Source of the DNA: Roseofilum halophilum BLCC-M91
GTDB taxonomy: Bacteria > Cyanobacteriota > Cyanobacteriia > Cyanobacteriales > Desertifilaceae
Length of the DNA stretch: 64,000 nucleotides
Reading direction: 5' to 3'
NCBI RefSeq assembly: GCF_030068445.1
Contig: NZ_JAQPOK010000090.1
Coordinates: forward strand, 1-64,000
Shown here: positions 53,092 to 62,788 of the stretch, one piece after another
Layout: every line of letters starts with the position of its first letter
How positions within the stretch are numbered: the first letter of the stretch is position 1
Translations under genes and position numbers: made by a program
Notes under the pieces: generated by a model
The model's input: the letters and a program-made list of their open reading frames with translations, nothing else
What the model was told of the DNA's origin: nothing
Database searches by the model: none

Positions 53092-55203
53092 CTACTGATG
53101 ACTGAACTTAAGACTCGCACTCACTAAAGCAAACAAGGGCCCCGTTTGTTCTGTACCATTGACGGCGAGATCGCTATGGCACAGATAAACTCGCTCTTCT
53201 GCGCGACTGAGTAAATCGAGTAAGATGCGTCTGAGTCGTTCTTCATCGGCTTCTTGAGTCTGTTCTACTGTCCAAGGTTTACCTAAACGGTGCTGTAAAA
53301 ACAGGGGCGCGGCCCATAAATTAGCGGCTCCCCCTTTCAGCCAGAGGGGAGAGCTGGCATCGAGCCAAAAGTGCCATCGGTGGGACAGACGACTGGAACG
53401 GTATTGGAAAATGGTGGCCAGGGTGACGGTGTTGGCTTTGGGGCCGGTGGGTCGCACGGGGTAGGGGTTGGCGGCGATCGCCCCTTGGCGCAGGAGCTGG
53501 ATGAATTGCTTGAGGGGGGAGTGCTGGGGATGCAAGCGATGATGGATCTGCCAATAGTGATGGGCCGTTTCCATCAGTTCCCGGATGGCGGCTAGTTGGT
53601 CGTAGGGCAGGGTATGGGTGAGGAAAAACCGGGTAATGGCGCGATCGAGGAAGATGAGGGGAGTGGTGAGTAGGCGTTCTGAGTGTTCTTGTTTTTGATT
53701 CTCAATCCAGGTTCTAATTTGATTGTAGGCGGTGCTGGGACGATAGCCTAAGCGATCCCATCGGTCAAAGACTTCCATGGGGAGTAGGTGGGGACGATCG
53801 GGGTCGGGAACATAGCAGTAATCGGCGATCAAACCGGCTCGCACGGGGTCAATCCAATAGGGGGGCGGTTGGTTGGGTTGGGCGGTTCCCAGGAGGGGAT
53901 GGCTGAGGATAATTAGCATTTCGGCGATCGCCTCTCGGTTCACCAGTCGCCCTAAACCGGGATACACCAAGGTTAGCAGGGTAAGCAGAGCGCGAATGAG
54001 GGGGGAGGCGATCAGGGGGCGCTGTTCGTTCAGGGGACGCAGGGGAATATCGGCTCGATCCAGGAGATGGAGCAGGGTATAGCGGGCGATGTCGTCTAAA
54101 CCGGGGGCGATGATGGCGATGTCTTGGGGGGGGATGTGTTGGTTCTGAACGGCATCGATGATGGTTTCGGCGGTTTGCCGTAGAAGTTGCGATCGCGAGA
54201 CGGTTTGCAAAGATTGGATCGATTCGGGAGGCAGTCGCACGGGTTGGGCGAATAGGGGGTTAATGACTTGTTCGATTTGGTCGAGGTCTAGAGTTCTCGC
54301 TAGTCCTTGGTTGGGGCGATTTCCCAGATCTTCAATCTGGCAACGCTGGGCAATTTGGCCCATGTACTGGGGGTCAGCATTTAAGCCAATGCGAATCGCC
54401 CCCTCTCGGTTGTAGGTGAATAGACAGGGGCGCTCATGCTCCAGAAATAGCTCGAACAAATAGCGCATGATGGCGGGGTATTCGTCTACATCATCGGCGC
54501 AGAGGCTCTGATAGCGTTCTAGGAGATAGGTTTGGTAGTGGCGATCGCCGATCAGATATTGTCCATACAGATCCAGCGCCAGTCCGTAGGTGAGAAGGCC
54601 ATGGGTTAAGCACCAACTGCGCCATTGCTTGAGCGCCACGCCGATGTTATCCCAAATATCCGGAGTTTTGGCCCAGCTTCCCAGTTCTCCCTCTTCCAGA
54701 ATTGTGGGAATATCGGCGATCGCCACACCACTGGCAGCCCCTAGGGCCCAGGTATCCAACAGTTGCCGTACCAACCGCACGGGAGACACCCCTTCTAAAC
54801 TTAAGGCTCCCCGCTCTAAATCCTCTTGCCATAGGGCTTGGGCTAATTCTTGCTCGGTTTCGGGCCGCAGACGCACCGGAAACTGGGATTCGATCGCCAG
54901 GTGCTGCATTAATTGGGGCCAAAAGAGACTGACTTGATTGAGGCAAAAGCCTAGGGGAGTGGTGGTTTGGCTCAACAATCCCCCGCGAGGGGGGTCTAAG
55001 CGAGTGAGGCGATCGTCCAAATCTAGACGATTATCCCCCGTTGCCGCGAACACCAGAATCATCGGGTTAGCCGTATAGCCAGCATCCCATTCCGACCAGA
55101 CTTGCTCGCCGATATACTCAACCAGGCGACGGGTTTTACCACTACGGGACGGCCCCACGATCCAAAAGGAATTGAAAGACACGCTACACGAGTTAGAAGA
55201 CAT
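53092..55203 (-). CDS. UvrD/AddB-like P-loop ATPase, putative recombination helicase
   Basis: The protein has 703 aa with ATG 55203. The Walker A motif is GPSRSGKT (17-24). A Walker-B-like acidic motif sits in LCADDVDEYPAIM, resembling motif II of SF1 helicases. Other conserved blocks are IIDAVQNQHIPPQDIAIIAP, LRPLNEQRPLIASPLIRALL and C-terminal RVYLCHSDLAVNGTEQTGPL. No RecB-type nuclease motif is visible. Cyanobacterial annotation often calls such proteins recombinase family. A role in DNA repair is likely but unproven. The ribosome-binding site GGGGAGGA, 10 nt upstream of the ATG, lies within the right end of a decayed IS200/IS605 element. Confidence 0.8.
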   Translation of the reverse strand: MSSNSCSVSFNSFWIVGPSRSGKTRRLVEYIGEQVWSEWDAGYTANPMILVFAATGDNRLDLDDRLTRLDPPRGGLLSQTTTPLGFCLNQVSLFWPQLMQHLAIESQFPVRLRPETEQELAQALWQEDLERGALSLEGVSPVRLVRQLLDTWALGAASGVAIADIPTILEEGELGSWAKTPDIWDNIGVALKQWRSWCLTHGLLTYGLALDLYGQYLIGDRHYQTYLLERYQSLCADDVDEYPAIMRYLFELFLEHERPCLFTYNREGAIRIGLNADPQYMGQIAQRCQIEDLGNRPNQGLARTLDLDQIEQVINPLFAQPVRLPPESIQSLQTVSRSQLLRQTAETIIDAVQNQHIPPQDIAIIAPGLDDIARYTLLHLLDRADIPLRPLNEQRPLIASPLIRALLTLLTLVYPGLGRLVNREAIAEMLIILSHPLLGTAQPNQPPPYWIDPVRAGLIADYCYVPDPDRPHLLPMEVFDRWDRLGYRPSTAYNQIRTWIENQKQEHSERLLTTPLIFLDRAITRFFLTHTLPYDQLAAIRELMETAHHYWQIHHRLHPQHSPLKQFIQLLRQGAIAANPYPVRPTGPKANTVTLATIFQYRSSRLSHRWHFWLDASSPLWLKGGAANLWAAPLFLQHRLGKPWTVEQTQEADEERLRRILLDLLSRAEERVYLCHSDLAVNGTEQTGPLFALVSASLKFSHQ

Positions 55204-55205
55204 TT

Positions 55206-55568
55206 GTTGACATCCTCCCCTGCCTAAAGGCGAGGGGATTCCTAAACCTCACGATTTAGGTTTCTGTTTCATAGCAGTTGCCTTCACAGATTTACTCTGT
55301 TCCGGTCTTACACTCGCTCCGCAGACTGACACGGCAAGCCCTGCCGCCTTATGTGTTGAAATCTCAAAGAAGAAATCTTGATTTACTTTGTTGATTCAAG
55401 GGTTGGACTGCCCATTGCCCCATCCTCTTTTCCCGGTCTACCGATTTTTCTGCGCCGTTGCGGATTCCGCAAACTTTGAAGTTAGGCTTTCTGTTTCCAT
55501 CGTCGCGGGTGGGTCGACCAACTTTATTATACCGCAAAGCCGTCCTAAAAGGACGGGGTTTTCAACCC
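55206..55568 (-). mobile_element. Decayed IS200/IS605-type element lacking tnpA and most of tnpB
   Basis: About 360 bp are read on the minus strand. The left end near 55541-55568 holds hairpin CGTCCTTTTAGGACG preceded by GGGTTGAAAACCCC-like sequence. The right end near 55206-55240 is the hairpin CCCCTCGCCTTTAGGCAGGG followed by GAGGATGTCAA. Between them only the 3' tail of tnpB remains. The pairing of subterminal hairpins, with no terminal inverted repeats, is characteristic of IS200/IS605 elements. The omega-RNA of TnpB normally spans this tail and the right end. Confidence 0.75.
55249..55359 (-). pseudogene. tnpB: tnpB 3' remnant
   Basis: The minus-strand frame STHKAAGLAVSVCGASVR, then PEQSKSVKATAMKQKPKS and stop at 55249, matches the C-terminal tail of cyanobacterial TnpB proteins. 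The RuvC and zinc-finger regions are deleted, so no nuclease is made. Confidence 0.7.
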
Positions 55569-55646
55569 ATTTTTCTGATAAGATACGATTCATAGCGCCA
55601 GGCGCTGGTAATTGAACTCCATTTTCTCTGAATTTCCTGGAATCAC

Positions 55647-57002
55647 ATGGCTAAAGGCTCTCCCTGGCAAAAGTTGCAATCTTCCTTTCGCGTTCTCAAT
55701 CGCTGGTTTTGGCAAACCCCCGATCGCGCCTTAGATGATGCCTACGAAGCTGTGCTGAAAATTCAGGCGATCGAAGATGAATACTTTGGCGGACAAAAGA
55801 TTGTTCCTAATTCTCCCCAATATAATAGCACAGTTCAGTCTTATTTTAAGCAAGAACTGACTAACAACTTAAACGCCGCTCGCATTCGATTATCTGAATT
55901 CAATACCAGCCGCTTTTTCGTCAACTCTTCCTCTCGAAAACTCGCCAATAGCCTGTGGCAATCCAGCAGCATCAATCTCGACAAAAATCCCATTGAAGAC
56001 TCCCAACTTACCCTAGAGAAACTCACCACCATCGATCGAGTCTTAACTCGATACGGTTCCCAACCCTCATCCGATTCTAAAGCCGTCATTCCCGTCGATC
56101 AATCTCAATCCCTCACTGTACCCAAATCCAAATCTTCTCAATCCAATCGCTCCAAATCCCTACCACCACCGACGGTCGAAGAAATCACCAACGCCGAAAC
56201 CATTTCCGATCAATCCAGCTTTCTGCCCCGCACTATTTTAGGGACATTCAAACGAGTTCAAAAAGAACTCGATCCCAAAACCGAAGAAGAATTAATGAAT
56301 CGGTTTCGGATCTCCAAATTCAAGACAATTATTTCCCTAAGATTTATTTTACTGGCGTTTCTGATCCCCCTATTAACCCAACAAATTGCCAGCAACTTCA
56401 TCGTCGGGCCAATTGTCGATAAATTCAAAGATCGGGAGCAAATCTCCGTATTTTTGAATGAGGACATGGAAGCCGAAGCCTTCATGGAGTTAGAGAAATT
56501 TGAAAGCCAAATCAAATTTGAAATGCTCATTGGCGAGCTACCAGAAATGACTCCAGAAGAGGTACGAAAAGAACTGCATCATAAAGCCGAAGAAATCAAA
56601 GAAGAGTTCAAAACGCACAGTTCCGACGCAGTAAAAAACGTTTTTTCTGACTTTTTTGCCTTTGTCGCCTTTGGCTGGGTTGTTTATACCAGTAAGCGAG
56701 AAATTACCGTTCTTAAATCATTCATGGATGACCTAATTTACGGCTTAAGTGATAGTGCCAAAGCCTTTATTATTATCCTCTTTACCGATATGTTCGTTGG
56801 GTTCCACTCTCCCCACGGTTGGGAAGTCATTCTCGAAGGCTTATCCCGGCATTTTGGACTTCCCGAAAGTCGAGAATTTATTTTCCTTTTCATTGCCACC
56901 TTTCCCGTTATTCTAGATACCGTCTTTAAGTATTGGATTTTCCGCTACCTAAACCGTATTTCTCCCTCCTCTGTTGCCACCTATAAAGAAATGAATGAAT
57001 AA
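55647..57002 (+). CDS. pcxA: Proton extrusion protein PcxA (CemA family)
   Basis: The protein has 451 aa with ATG 55647. The N-terminal soluble part (KLQSSFRVLNRWFWQTPDRA, LDDAYEAVLKIQAIEDEYFG) is specific to cyanobacterial PcxA. A CemA domain follows from about residue 225: TM (IISLRFILLAFLIPLLTQQI), acidic helices (EDMEAEAFMELEKFESQIKF), and C-terminal TMs (VKNVFSDFFAFVAFGWVVY, AKAFIIILFTDMFVGFHSPH). The final EFIFLFIATFPVILDTVFKY is typical. PcxA is needed for light-induced Na+-dependent proton extrusion and links to inorganic carbon uptake. Confidence 0.92.
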   Translation: MAKGSPWQKLQSSFRVLNRWFWQTPDRALDDAYEAVLKIQAIEDEYFGGQKIVPNSPQYNSTVQSYFKQELTNNLNAARIRLSEFNTSRFFVNSSSRKLANSLWQSSSINLDKNPIEDSQLTLEKLTTIDRVLTRYGSQPSSDSKAVIPVDQSQSLTVPKSKSSQSNRSKSLPPPTVEEITNAETISDQSSFLPRTILGTFKRVQKELDPKTEEELMNRFRISKFKTIISLRFILLAFLIPLLTQQIASNFIVGPIVDKFKDREQISVFLNEDMEAEAFMELEKFESQIKFEMLIGELPEMTPEEVRKELHHKAEEIKEEFKTHSSDAVKNVFSDFFAFVAFGWVVYTSKREITVLKSFMDDLIYGLSDSAKAFIIILFTDMFVGFHSPHGWEVILEGLSRHFGLPESREFIFLFIATFPVILDTVFKYWIFRYLNRISPSSVATYKEMNE

Positions 57003-57163
57003 AGCGCACCGTATTAGATACCGTATGAGATAAAGCTCCATTTTCCAAAAATTGCCGTACTTGCATGTTGCACCTCTGAGACCTGGGTTTCCATTTCCTG
57101 TTGTTTAGCGTAGAATTCAGGAAGCGATAGAAGATAACTTTGAATTTTGAAGTTTTAATGGTT

Positions 57164-57757
57164 ATGACCCATTCTACAGATATTGTTACCCTAGCCCGTT
57201 GGATGGCCGCTGACTTTAGTAATCAAGAGCAAGCTTTTGAAAATCCGCCCTTTTTTGCCCATATTCGCGTTTGTATGCGTCCACTACCTTTCGATCTGAT
57301 GGGCAATATTAGTTTATATCTAGAGCAAGCCTACGATCTAGATGTCACTCAACCCTATCGCACCCGTATTCTGAACTTTGTCCTTAAGGAGAATCACATT
57401 GAAGTCGAAAATCATAAAGTTCTCGATGAACAAGAGTTTTATGGTGCATCTCGACAACCCGATCGCCTCCAGAAATTGACCGCAGACCGGATCGAAAAAC
57501 TGCCCGGATGTACCTTCCAAGTGCAATGGACGGGCCATAGTTTCAAAGCCACAGTCGAACCGGGAAAAGGTTGTGTAGTGGTTCGTAACGGTAAAACGAC
57601 TTATCTGGACAGCGAATTTGAAGTCAGTCCACAAGGACTGATTAGTTTAGATCGCGGACGTGACCTAGAAACCGATGAAAGGGTTTGGGGTTCCATTGCT
57701 GGCCCCTTCGAGTTTGTCCGTTGGGAAAACTTTGCCGATGAAGTACAAAGTCAATAG
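57164..57757 (+). CDS. cpcT: Phycobilin lyase, CpcT/CpeT family
   Basis: I choose ATG 57164, which starts at the family N-terminus (MTHSTDIVTLARWMAADFSN); another ATG lies 6 nt upstream. The protein has 197 aa. Key blocks are NPPFFAHIRVCMRPLPFDLM, LYLEQAYDLDVTQPYRTRIL, LPGCTFQVQWTGHSFKAT and YLDSEFEVSPQGLISLDRG. The beta-barrel lyases of this family attach phycocyanobilin or phycoerythrobilin to beta-subunit Cys153/155-type sites. CpcT versus CpeT cannot be decided without phylogeny. No phycobilisome structural genes are adjacent. Confidence 0.88.
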   Translation: MTHSTDIVTLARWMAADFSNQEQAFENPPFFAHIRVCMRPLPFDLMGNISLYLEQAYDLDVTQPYRTRILNFVLKENHIEVENHKVLDEQEFYGASRQPDRLQKLTADRIEKLPGCTFQVQWTGHSFKATVEPGKGCVVVRNGKTTYLDSEFEVSPQGLISLDRGRDLETDERVWGSIAGPFEFVRWENFADEVQSQ

Positions 57758-57782
57758 GAAATGACTCGCCCCTTTCTTCAAC

Positions 57783-58928
57783 ATGCCCGAACTCAAATAT
57801 GCCCTTGTCCATGAATGGTTAACCCCCTTAGCCACGGGGGGATCTGAACTGGTGGTTAAAGAGATTCTCAAACATATTGACGCGGATCTGTATGCTCTGA
57901 TTGACTTTGAATCCACGAACCCCGAAAGTTATCTCTATCAGCGCCAGATTGGAACCACGTTTTTACAGCACTTTCCCTTTGCCCGTCGAGGGGTACAAAA
58001 CTATCTGCCTCTGCTGCCCTTGGCGATCGAACAACTGGATTTAGGCGAGTATGATATTATCCTCTCCTCTTCCCATGCAGTCGCCAAAGGAGTCCTCACC
58101 CGTCCCGGACAACTGCACCTATGCTATTGCCATACTCCCATGCGCTATGGCTGGGATTTGACCTTTGACTATCTGAGGCAGAGCAAACTAGGCCGGGGTA
58201 TACCCGGTTGGGTCAGTCGCTATATCCTCCACAAAATGAGGCTATGGGACGTGATATCGGCCAATCGGGTGGATCGGTTCATTGCCAACTCCAAGCATAC
58301 TGCCAGGCGAATTTGGCGCTGCTATCGCCGTCAAGCAGAAGTGATTTACCCTCCTATCGATATCGATCGCTTTCCGTTTCAAGCCAAAAAACAGGATTTT
58401 TATGTCACCGTCTGCCGTTTGGTGAGCTACAAGCAAGTACGGCTCATGGTGGAGGCCTTTAACCAGTTGGGTCGGCATCTGGTAGTTATTGGTACAGGGC
58501 CTCAACGGGAGGAACTCGAAGAGATGGCCAAACCCAATATTGAGTTTCTGGGGTTTCAGTCCAATGAAGTGGTGAATCAATACATGAGTGAGGCTAAAGC
58601 CTTTGTGTATGCCGCTTGTGAAGACTTTGGCATGGCTATTGTCGAAGCACAAGCCTGTGGGACTCCCGTCATTGCCTATGGAGAAGGAGGCGCTTTAGAA
58701 ACGGTTCGCGATTTTCGGACTCACCCAGAGGGCGCAACCGGGTTATTATTCCCTCAGCAAACCCCAGAATCGTTGATGGAAGTGGTGGAACAGTTTGAGG
58801 AATTGGGGCGATCGCCCTTTAACCCCGAACAAATTCATACCCATTCGACCCAGTTTCACCCGAAAGTCTTTGAAGAGCGTTATAGTGATCTACTCAAACG
58901 GGCTTATCAAGACTTACAACAGTTCTGA
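57783..58928 (+). CDS. Glycosyltransferase family 4
   Basis: The protein has 381 aa with ATG 57783. The N-terminal Rossmann domain (ALVHEWLTPLATGGSELVVK, LILSSSHAVAKGV) and the C-terminal nucleotide-sugar domain (YVTVCRLVSYKQVRLMVEAF, GTGPQREELEEMA, YAACEDFGMAIVEAQACGTP) with the EX7E-type glutamates give GT-B fold, retaining GT4. The neighbours (sugar-phosphate transferase, gmd, fcl) suggest mannose or fucose addition to an exopolysaccharide or O-antigen-like glycan. It begins 25 nt after cpcT. Confidence 0.9.
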   Translation: MPELKYALVHEWLTPLATGGSELVVKEILKHIDADLYALIDFESTNPESYLYQRQIGTTFLQHFPFARRGVQNYLPLLPLAIEQLDLGEYDIILSSSHAVAKGVLTRPGQLHLCYCHTPMRYGWDLTFDYLRQSKLGRGIPGWVSRYILHKMRLWDVISANRVDRFIANSKHTARRIWRCYRRQAEVIYPPIDIDRFPFQAKKQDFYVTVCRLVSYKQVRLMVEAFNQLGRHLVVIGTGPQREELEEMAKPNIEFLGFQSNEVVNQYMSEAKAFVYAACEDFGMAIVEAQACGTPVIAYGEGGALETVRDFRTHPEGATGLLFPQQTPESLMEVVEQFEELGRSPFNPEQIHTHSTQFHPKVFEERYSDLLKRAYQDLQQF

Positions 58929-59059
58929 TGGGCAAGTTCTGATGGGTATAACTTTCCCAGCCCCGATCCCTAACTTCAGAATAATTGGAATCAAATTCTT
59001 CTGATTCGGGGTCAGTGGCTTTATGATTAGGTGTGTGTGGTGTGAAATAGAGGAGTACG

Positions 59060-59788
59060 ATGACTGCTGAGAGTCAATTTATCTCTGGCAAGACTGCTCG
59101 GATCTATGTCAAGCGCGGATTTCGTCCTCAACGATTTAGAGCGAGACATCAAGGTCTATCCATCAGTCTCAACGGAGAGTTTTTTAAACGGGCCTTCGAT
59201 ATTTTCTTCTCGCTGGCTGTTCTCGTCTTGTTTTCCCCGGTTTATCTTGTTCTAACCCTGTTGATTATACTGAACTCTCAGGGTTCTGTATTTTACATAC
59301 AAGAGCGTGTGGGAAAAGATTACAAACTGTTTAAGTGTATCAAATTTAGAACCATGATTCCCAATGCGGATCGGGTTCTCTCCGAGATGATGGCCGCTTC
59401 TCCCCAGATGCGGGAAGAGTTTGAGACTAACTTTAAGCTAAAACACGATCCGCGTATAACCTGGATTGGTAAGTTTCTCCGAGTCACTAGCTTGGATGAA
59501 TTTCCCCAATTCTGGAATGTCCTTAAGGGAGATATGAGCGTTGTTGGCCCCCGTCCCCTGGTTCCGGAAGAACTGCACAAGTATGGTAAACATATTGACA
59601 AAGTGTTAACCATTAAGCCGGGAATCACGGGGCTGTGGCAGGTATCAGGACGCAATGATATTCCCTACCCTCGGAGAATTCAAATTGACCTGTACTATGT
59701 AAATTTCAAGAATTTTTGGATGGATCTGTGGATTGTGATTAAAACCATTGGGGTGGTCATTTTCCCCAAAGGAAATGGAGCTTACTAA
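59060..59788 (+). CDS. Undecaprenyl-phosphate sugar-phosphate transferase (WcaJ-like catalytic domain)
   Basis: The protein has 242 aa with ATG 59060 and AGGAG 6 nt upstream. One membrane hairpin (IFFSLAVLVLFSPVYLVLTL) precedes the catalytic domain: YIQERVGKDYKLFKCIKFRT, TSLDEFPQFWNVLKGDMSVV, GPRPLVPEELHKY, KPGITGLWQVSGRND. It starts glycan assembly by moving a hexose-1-phosphate to undecaprenyl phosphate at the cytoplasmic face. The long N-terminal membrane domain of full WcaJ is absent, as in PssE/PglC-size forms. Confidence 0.92.
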   Translation: MTAESQFISGKTARIYVKRGFRPQRFRARHQGLSISLNGEFFKRAFDIFFSLAVLVLFSPVYLVLTLLIILNSQGSVFYIQERVGKDYKLFKCIKFRTMIPNADRVLSEMMAASPQMREEFETNFKLKHDPRITWIGKFLRVTSLDEFPQFWNVLKGDMSVVGPRPLVPEELHKYGKHIDKVLTIKPGITGLWQVSGRNDIPYPRRIQIDLYYVNFKNFWMDLWIVIKTIGVVIFPKGNGAY

Positions 59789-59833
59789 TACAGCGCAAAG
59801 CGCGGTAATAGGTCATGGGTAATAGGTAATGGG
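59789..59833 (-). repeat. Solo right end of the CCCATTA/AAGCGCTGTA repeat family
   Basis: Read on the minus strand, heptamers (CCCATTACC and ATTACCT) end in CCGCGCTTTGCGCTGTA. This corresponds to the right ends at 34532-34697 and 46686-46838. It lies at the stop codon of the sugar transferase gene. Confidence 0.65.
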
Positions 59834-59928
59834 ACAATCTTTGCTCTCTGACAAGTCCCCATATATGATTAATGCCTGCCCTATACTACCCATACTAAAG
59901 TAAACGGCTCTAAAACCGGCTCTAAGAG

Positions 59929-59966
59929 ATAGGGAGTTCAGAAATAACCTGGACTCCCTATTTATT
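59929..59966 (+). terminator. Strong rho-independent terminator
   Basis: ATAGGGAGTTCAG pairs with CTGGACTCCCTAT over 13 bp (one G-T pair) around loop AAATAAC, followed by TTATT. It would end the transcript from the sugar transferase gene. Confidence 0.85.
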
Positions 59967-60150
59967 GGGGGTTGGGAACGGATCGATCCGGTTATAGAAT
60001 TAGAAAATAGGAAAAAGGAAAACTGAGATCGCCTAAGACCCAAGGACTAGGTGTTAAGCTAGATTGGGCATTTTCTGAATGCTCATAGGTTTTAGGGTCG
60101 GCATCAGGTACGATTAAACTCTAATTTATACGACGCAAGGAAAATTACCG

Positions 60151-61179
60151 ATGACACAACGTAAGCGATCGCTGATTACAGGAATTACCGGTCAAGATGG
60201 TTCCTATCTGAGTGAATTCTTACTCGAAAAGGGGTATGAAGTCCACGGAATCATTCGCCGCAGTTCTAGCTTCAACACCGATCGCATCGATCACATTTAT
60301 ATCGATCCCCATGAAGAAAAAGCCAGATTTTTCCTCCACTATGGCGATCTCACCGACGGCACAACCCTACGCCGGATCTTAGAAGAAATTGAACCCCAGG
60401 AAGTCTATAACTTAGGCGCTCAATCCCACGTGCGCGTCAGCTTCGACTCCCCCGAATATACGGTTGATACCGTCGCCATGGGAACCCTACGACTCCTAGA
60501 AGCCATTCGCGATTACCAACATCGTACCGGCAATCAGGTCAGATTCTACCAAGCCGGATCGTCGGAGATGTTTGGGAAAGTCCAAGAAGTGCCGCAAAAA
60601 GAAACCACCCCCTTCTATCCCCGTAGTCCCTACTCCTGCGCCAAAGTCTATGCCCATTGGCAAACTATCAACTACCGGGAATCCTACGATCTCTTTGCCT
60701 GTAACGGCATCCTGTTTAACCATGAATCCCCCCGTCGGGGAGAAACCTTTGTCACCCGTAAAATCACCCGTGCCGTTGCTCGGATTACAGCCGGACTGCA
60801 AAAGAAAATCTATCTGGGGAACTTAGACGCAAAACGGGATTGGGGCTACGCCAAAGACTATGTACGCGCCATGTGGCTGATGCTTCAGCAAGAGCAACCG
60901 GATGATTATGTAGTCGCCACCAATGAAACCCACTCCATTCGCGAATTTCTCGATATTGCCTTTACCCATGTAGGCTTAACCTGGCAAGATTATGTGGAGT
61001 TTGACGAGCGCTATCTGCGTCCTGCGGAAGTAGATTTACTCATTGGTGACCCCAGCAAAACCAAAGAAAAACTGGGTTGGGAACCCTCCGTTACCTTCGA
61101 GGAGCTAGTAAAATTAATGGTGGACTCAGATCGAGAAGCGCTAGAGAAAACCAAACAGTTGGGCAATGGATTTGACTAA
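60151..61179 (+). CDS. gmd: GDP-mannose 4,6-dehydratase
   Basis: The protein has 342 aa with ATG 60151. The NADP-binding motif [37 protein letters not shown] and the catalytic YxxxK in [10 protein letters not shown] are typical. The substrate-binding block [16 protein letters not shown] follows. It converts GDP-D-mannose to GDP-4-keto-6-deoxymannose, the first step to GDP-L-fucose. The downstream fcl gene starts 19 nt after the stop, giving a complete two-step pathway. Confidence 0.95.
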   Translation: MTQRKRSLITGITGQDGSYLSEFLLEKGYEVHGIIRRSSSFNTDRIDHIYIDPHEEKARFFLHYGDLTDGTTLRRILEEIEPQEVYNLGAQSHVRVSFDSPEYTVDTVAMGTLRLLEAIRDYQHRTGNQVRFYQAGSSEMFGKVQEVPQKETTPFYPRSPYSCAKVYAHWQTINYRESYDLFACNGILFNHESPRRGETFVTRKITRAVARITAGLQKKIYLGNLDAKRDWGYAKDYVRAMWLMLQQEQPDDYVVATNETHSIREFLDIAFTHVGLTWQDYVEFDERYLRPAEVDLLIGDPSKTKEKLGWEPSVTFEELVKLMVDSDREALEKTKQLGNGFD

Positions 61180-61198
61180 GGCAGATTGAGGAAAAAAG

Positions 61199-62149
61199 AT
61201 GACCACCATAGAATTGCAGGATAAGCGGATTTTGGTCACGGGGGGCGCGGGGTTTCTCGGTCGTCAGGTGATCGAGCAGCTTCAGTCAGCAGGGGCGAAT
61301 CCTGAGCAGATTACCATTGTGCGATCGCGCGATCGCGATCTGCGGCAAATGAGTGCCTGCGAGCAAGTTGTGCAAAATCAAGATATCATCATCCACCTGG
61401 CTGCCCATGTGGGGGGAATTGGTCTCAACCGGGAAAAACCGGCAGAACTGTTCTACGATAACTTGATGATGGGAACCCAGCTCATCCATGCAGCTTACCA
61501 AGCGGGTATCCAAAAGTTTGTTTGTGTGGGAACCATCTGCGCCTACCCGAAATTTACCCCCGTTCCCTTCAAAGAAGAAGACCTTTGGAACGGTTATCCC
61601 GAAGAAACCAATGCCCCCTATGGCATTGCCAAAAAAGCTCTCCTGGTTCAACTCCAATCCTATCGGCAACAATATGGATTTAATGGTATTTTCCTCTTGC
61701 CGGTAAACTTATACGGGCCAGAAGATAACTTTAATCCCAGCAGTTCCCATGTGATTCCTGCCTTAATTCGCAAAGTCCACGAAGCTCAACAACGGGGAGA
61801 TGCAACCCTTCTCGCTTGGGGAGATGGCTCGCCGAGTCGGGAGTTTCTCTATTCCACCGATGCAGCACGGGGCATTGTGATGGCCACTCAGAAGTACAAT
61901 GACTCTGAGCCGGTGAATTTAGGAACCGGTTACGAAATCACCATCCGCGATTTAGTGGAACTGATTTGTGAGTTAATGGACTTTAAGGGCGAAATTGTCT
62001 GGCAAACGGATAAGCCGAATGGTCAACCGCGCCGATGTTTGGACACCCAACGGGCAAAGGACTGGTTTGGGTTTACGGCGAATATGGAGTTTCGCGAAGG
62101 ACTGAAACGAACGATTGACTGGTATCGCACCCATGGGGAAGTTGAGTAA
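61199..62149 (+). CDS. fcl: GDP-L-fucose synthase
   Basis: The protein has 316 aa with ATG 61199. The Rossmann motif is [16 protein letters not shown]. Downstream blocks are [20 protein letters not shown], the active-site Ser/Cys region [15 protein letters not shown], catalytic YGIAKKA (YxxxK), and substrate block [19 protein letters not shown]. It epimerises and reduces GDP-4-keto-6-deoxymannose to GDP-L-fucose with NADPH. Its position after gmd confirms the pathway. Confidence 0.94.
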   Translation: MTTIELQDKRILVTGGAGFLGRQVIEQLQSAGANPEQITIVRSRDRDLRQMSACEQVVQNQDIIIHLAAHVGGIGLNREKPAELFYDNLMMGTQLIHAAYQAGIQKFVCVGTICAYPKFTPVPFKEEDLWNGYPEETNAPYGIAKKALLVQLQSYRQQYGFNGIFLLPVNLYGPEDNFNPSSSHVIPALIRKVHEAQQRGDATLLAWGDGSPSREFLYSTDAARGIVMATQKYNDSEPVNLGTGYEITIRDLVELICELMDFKGEIVWQTDKPNGQPRRCLDTQRAKDWFGFTANMEFREGLKRTIDWYRTHGEVE

Positions 62150-62191
62150 TTAGTGTTTCTCGATCCCCCCTTTCATGTCGGTGACAGCCGA

Positions 62192-62219
62192 AACCCCCCT
62201 TAAAAAGCAGGGGGTTTTC
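62192..62219 (+). terminator. Rho-independent terminator after fcl
   Basis: AACCCCC(C) pairs with GGGGGTT around a TTAAAAAGCA-type loop, and the strand runs into TTTTC. It ends the gmd-fcl operon. Confidence 0.8.
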
Positions 62220-62242
62220 ATTCTCCCCAGAAAAATATCAAG

Positions 62243-62336
62243 GTGGGGGATGGGGGGATAGGGAGATGGGGAGATAGGGGGATTAATTTACCCATTACCC
62301 ATTACCCATTACCCATTACCAGCCCAAAGCGCTATA
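62243..62336 (+). repeat. G-rich array plus CCCATTA heptamers and right-end motif
   Basis: GGGGGAT/GGGAGAT units (62243-62281) are followed by four ATTACCC heptamers and AGCCCAAAGCGCTATA. It is the fourth copy in the window of the same right-end arrangement, lying 26 nt upstream of the TerB-like gene. Confidence 0.7.
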
Positions 62337-62361
62337 TCGTTTTGATTTAAGGCAAAATACT

Positions 62362-62727
62362 ATGAATCCTTTCTTAAAAAATGTGGTCACCTTAACCGCT
62401 CTGGCGGCTGTAGTCGATGGTTCTGCTAATGATGAAGAAAAGCAATTGATTGTCGATCGCCTGGCCCATAAACTGGAAGTGACTCCAGATTTGGTTCATG
62501 AGGAACTCGATCGGGCGATCGCTAATGTGCAAGATGCGGCCAATAACCCTACCCTGGCGCTCCAGTTAGCCTACAAAGCCCTACGCACGCTCCCCTTCCA
62601 TCAACAAACCTTCGCTTTTGATGTGGCCAAAGAAGTCATTGATGTTAATGGTATAGAACCTGATGAAAGTAAGTTTATTTGGGCCTTGTTTCGGTTAGTC
62701 TTCCCCGAATCATCAGGAGAAGTTTAG
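62362..62727 (+). CDS. TerB-like small helical protein
   Basis: The protein has 121 aa with ATG 62362. The helical pattern with paired acidic residues (TLTALAAVVDGSANDEEKQL, DVAKEVIDVNGIEPDESKFI) resembles the TerB/tellurite-resistance fold, in which Asp/Glu residues bind a metal ion. This is a fold-level guess. The role is unknown. It precedes the acyl synthetase gene by 61 nt on the same strand. Confidence 0.6.
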   Translation: MNPFLKNVVTLTALAAVVDGSANDEEKQLIVDRLAHKLEVTPDLVHEELDRAIANVQDAANNPTLALQLAYKALRTLPFHQQTFAFDVAKEVIDVNGIEPDESKFIWALFRLVFPESSGEV

Positions 62728-62788
62728 TCGGCAGACCTTCTAGGGTCTTATAAACTGGAGAAAGTTTGAGTATGAGAGACCAACTAAG

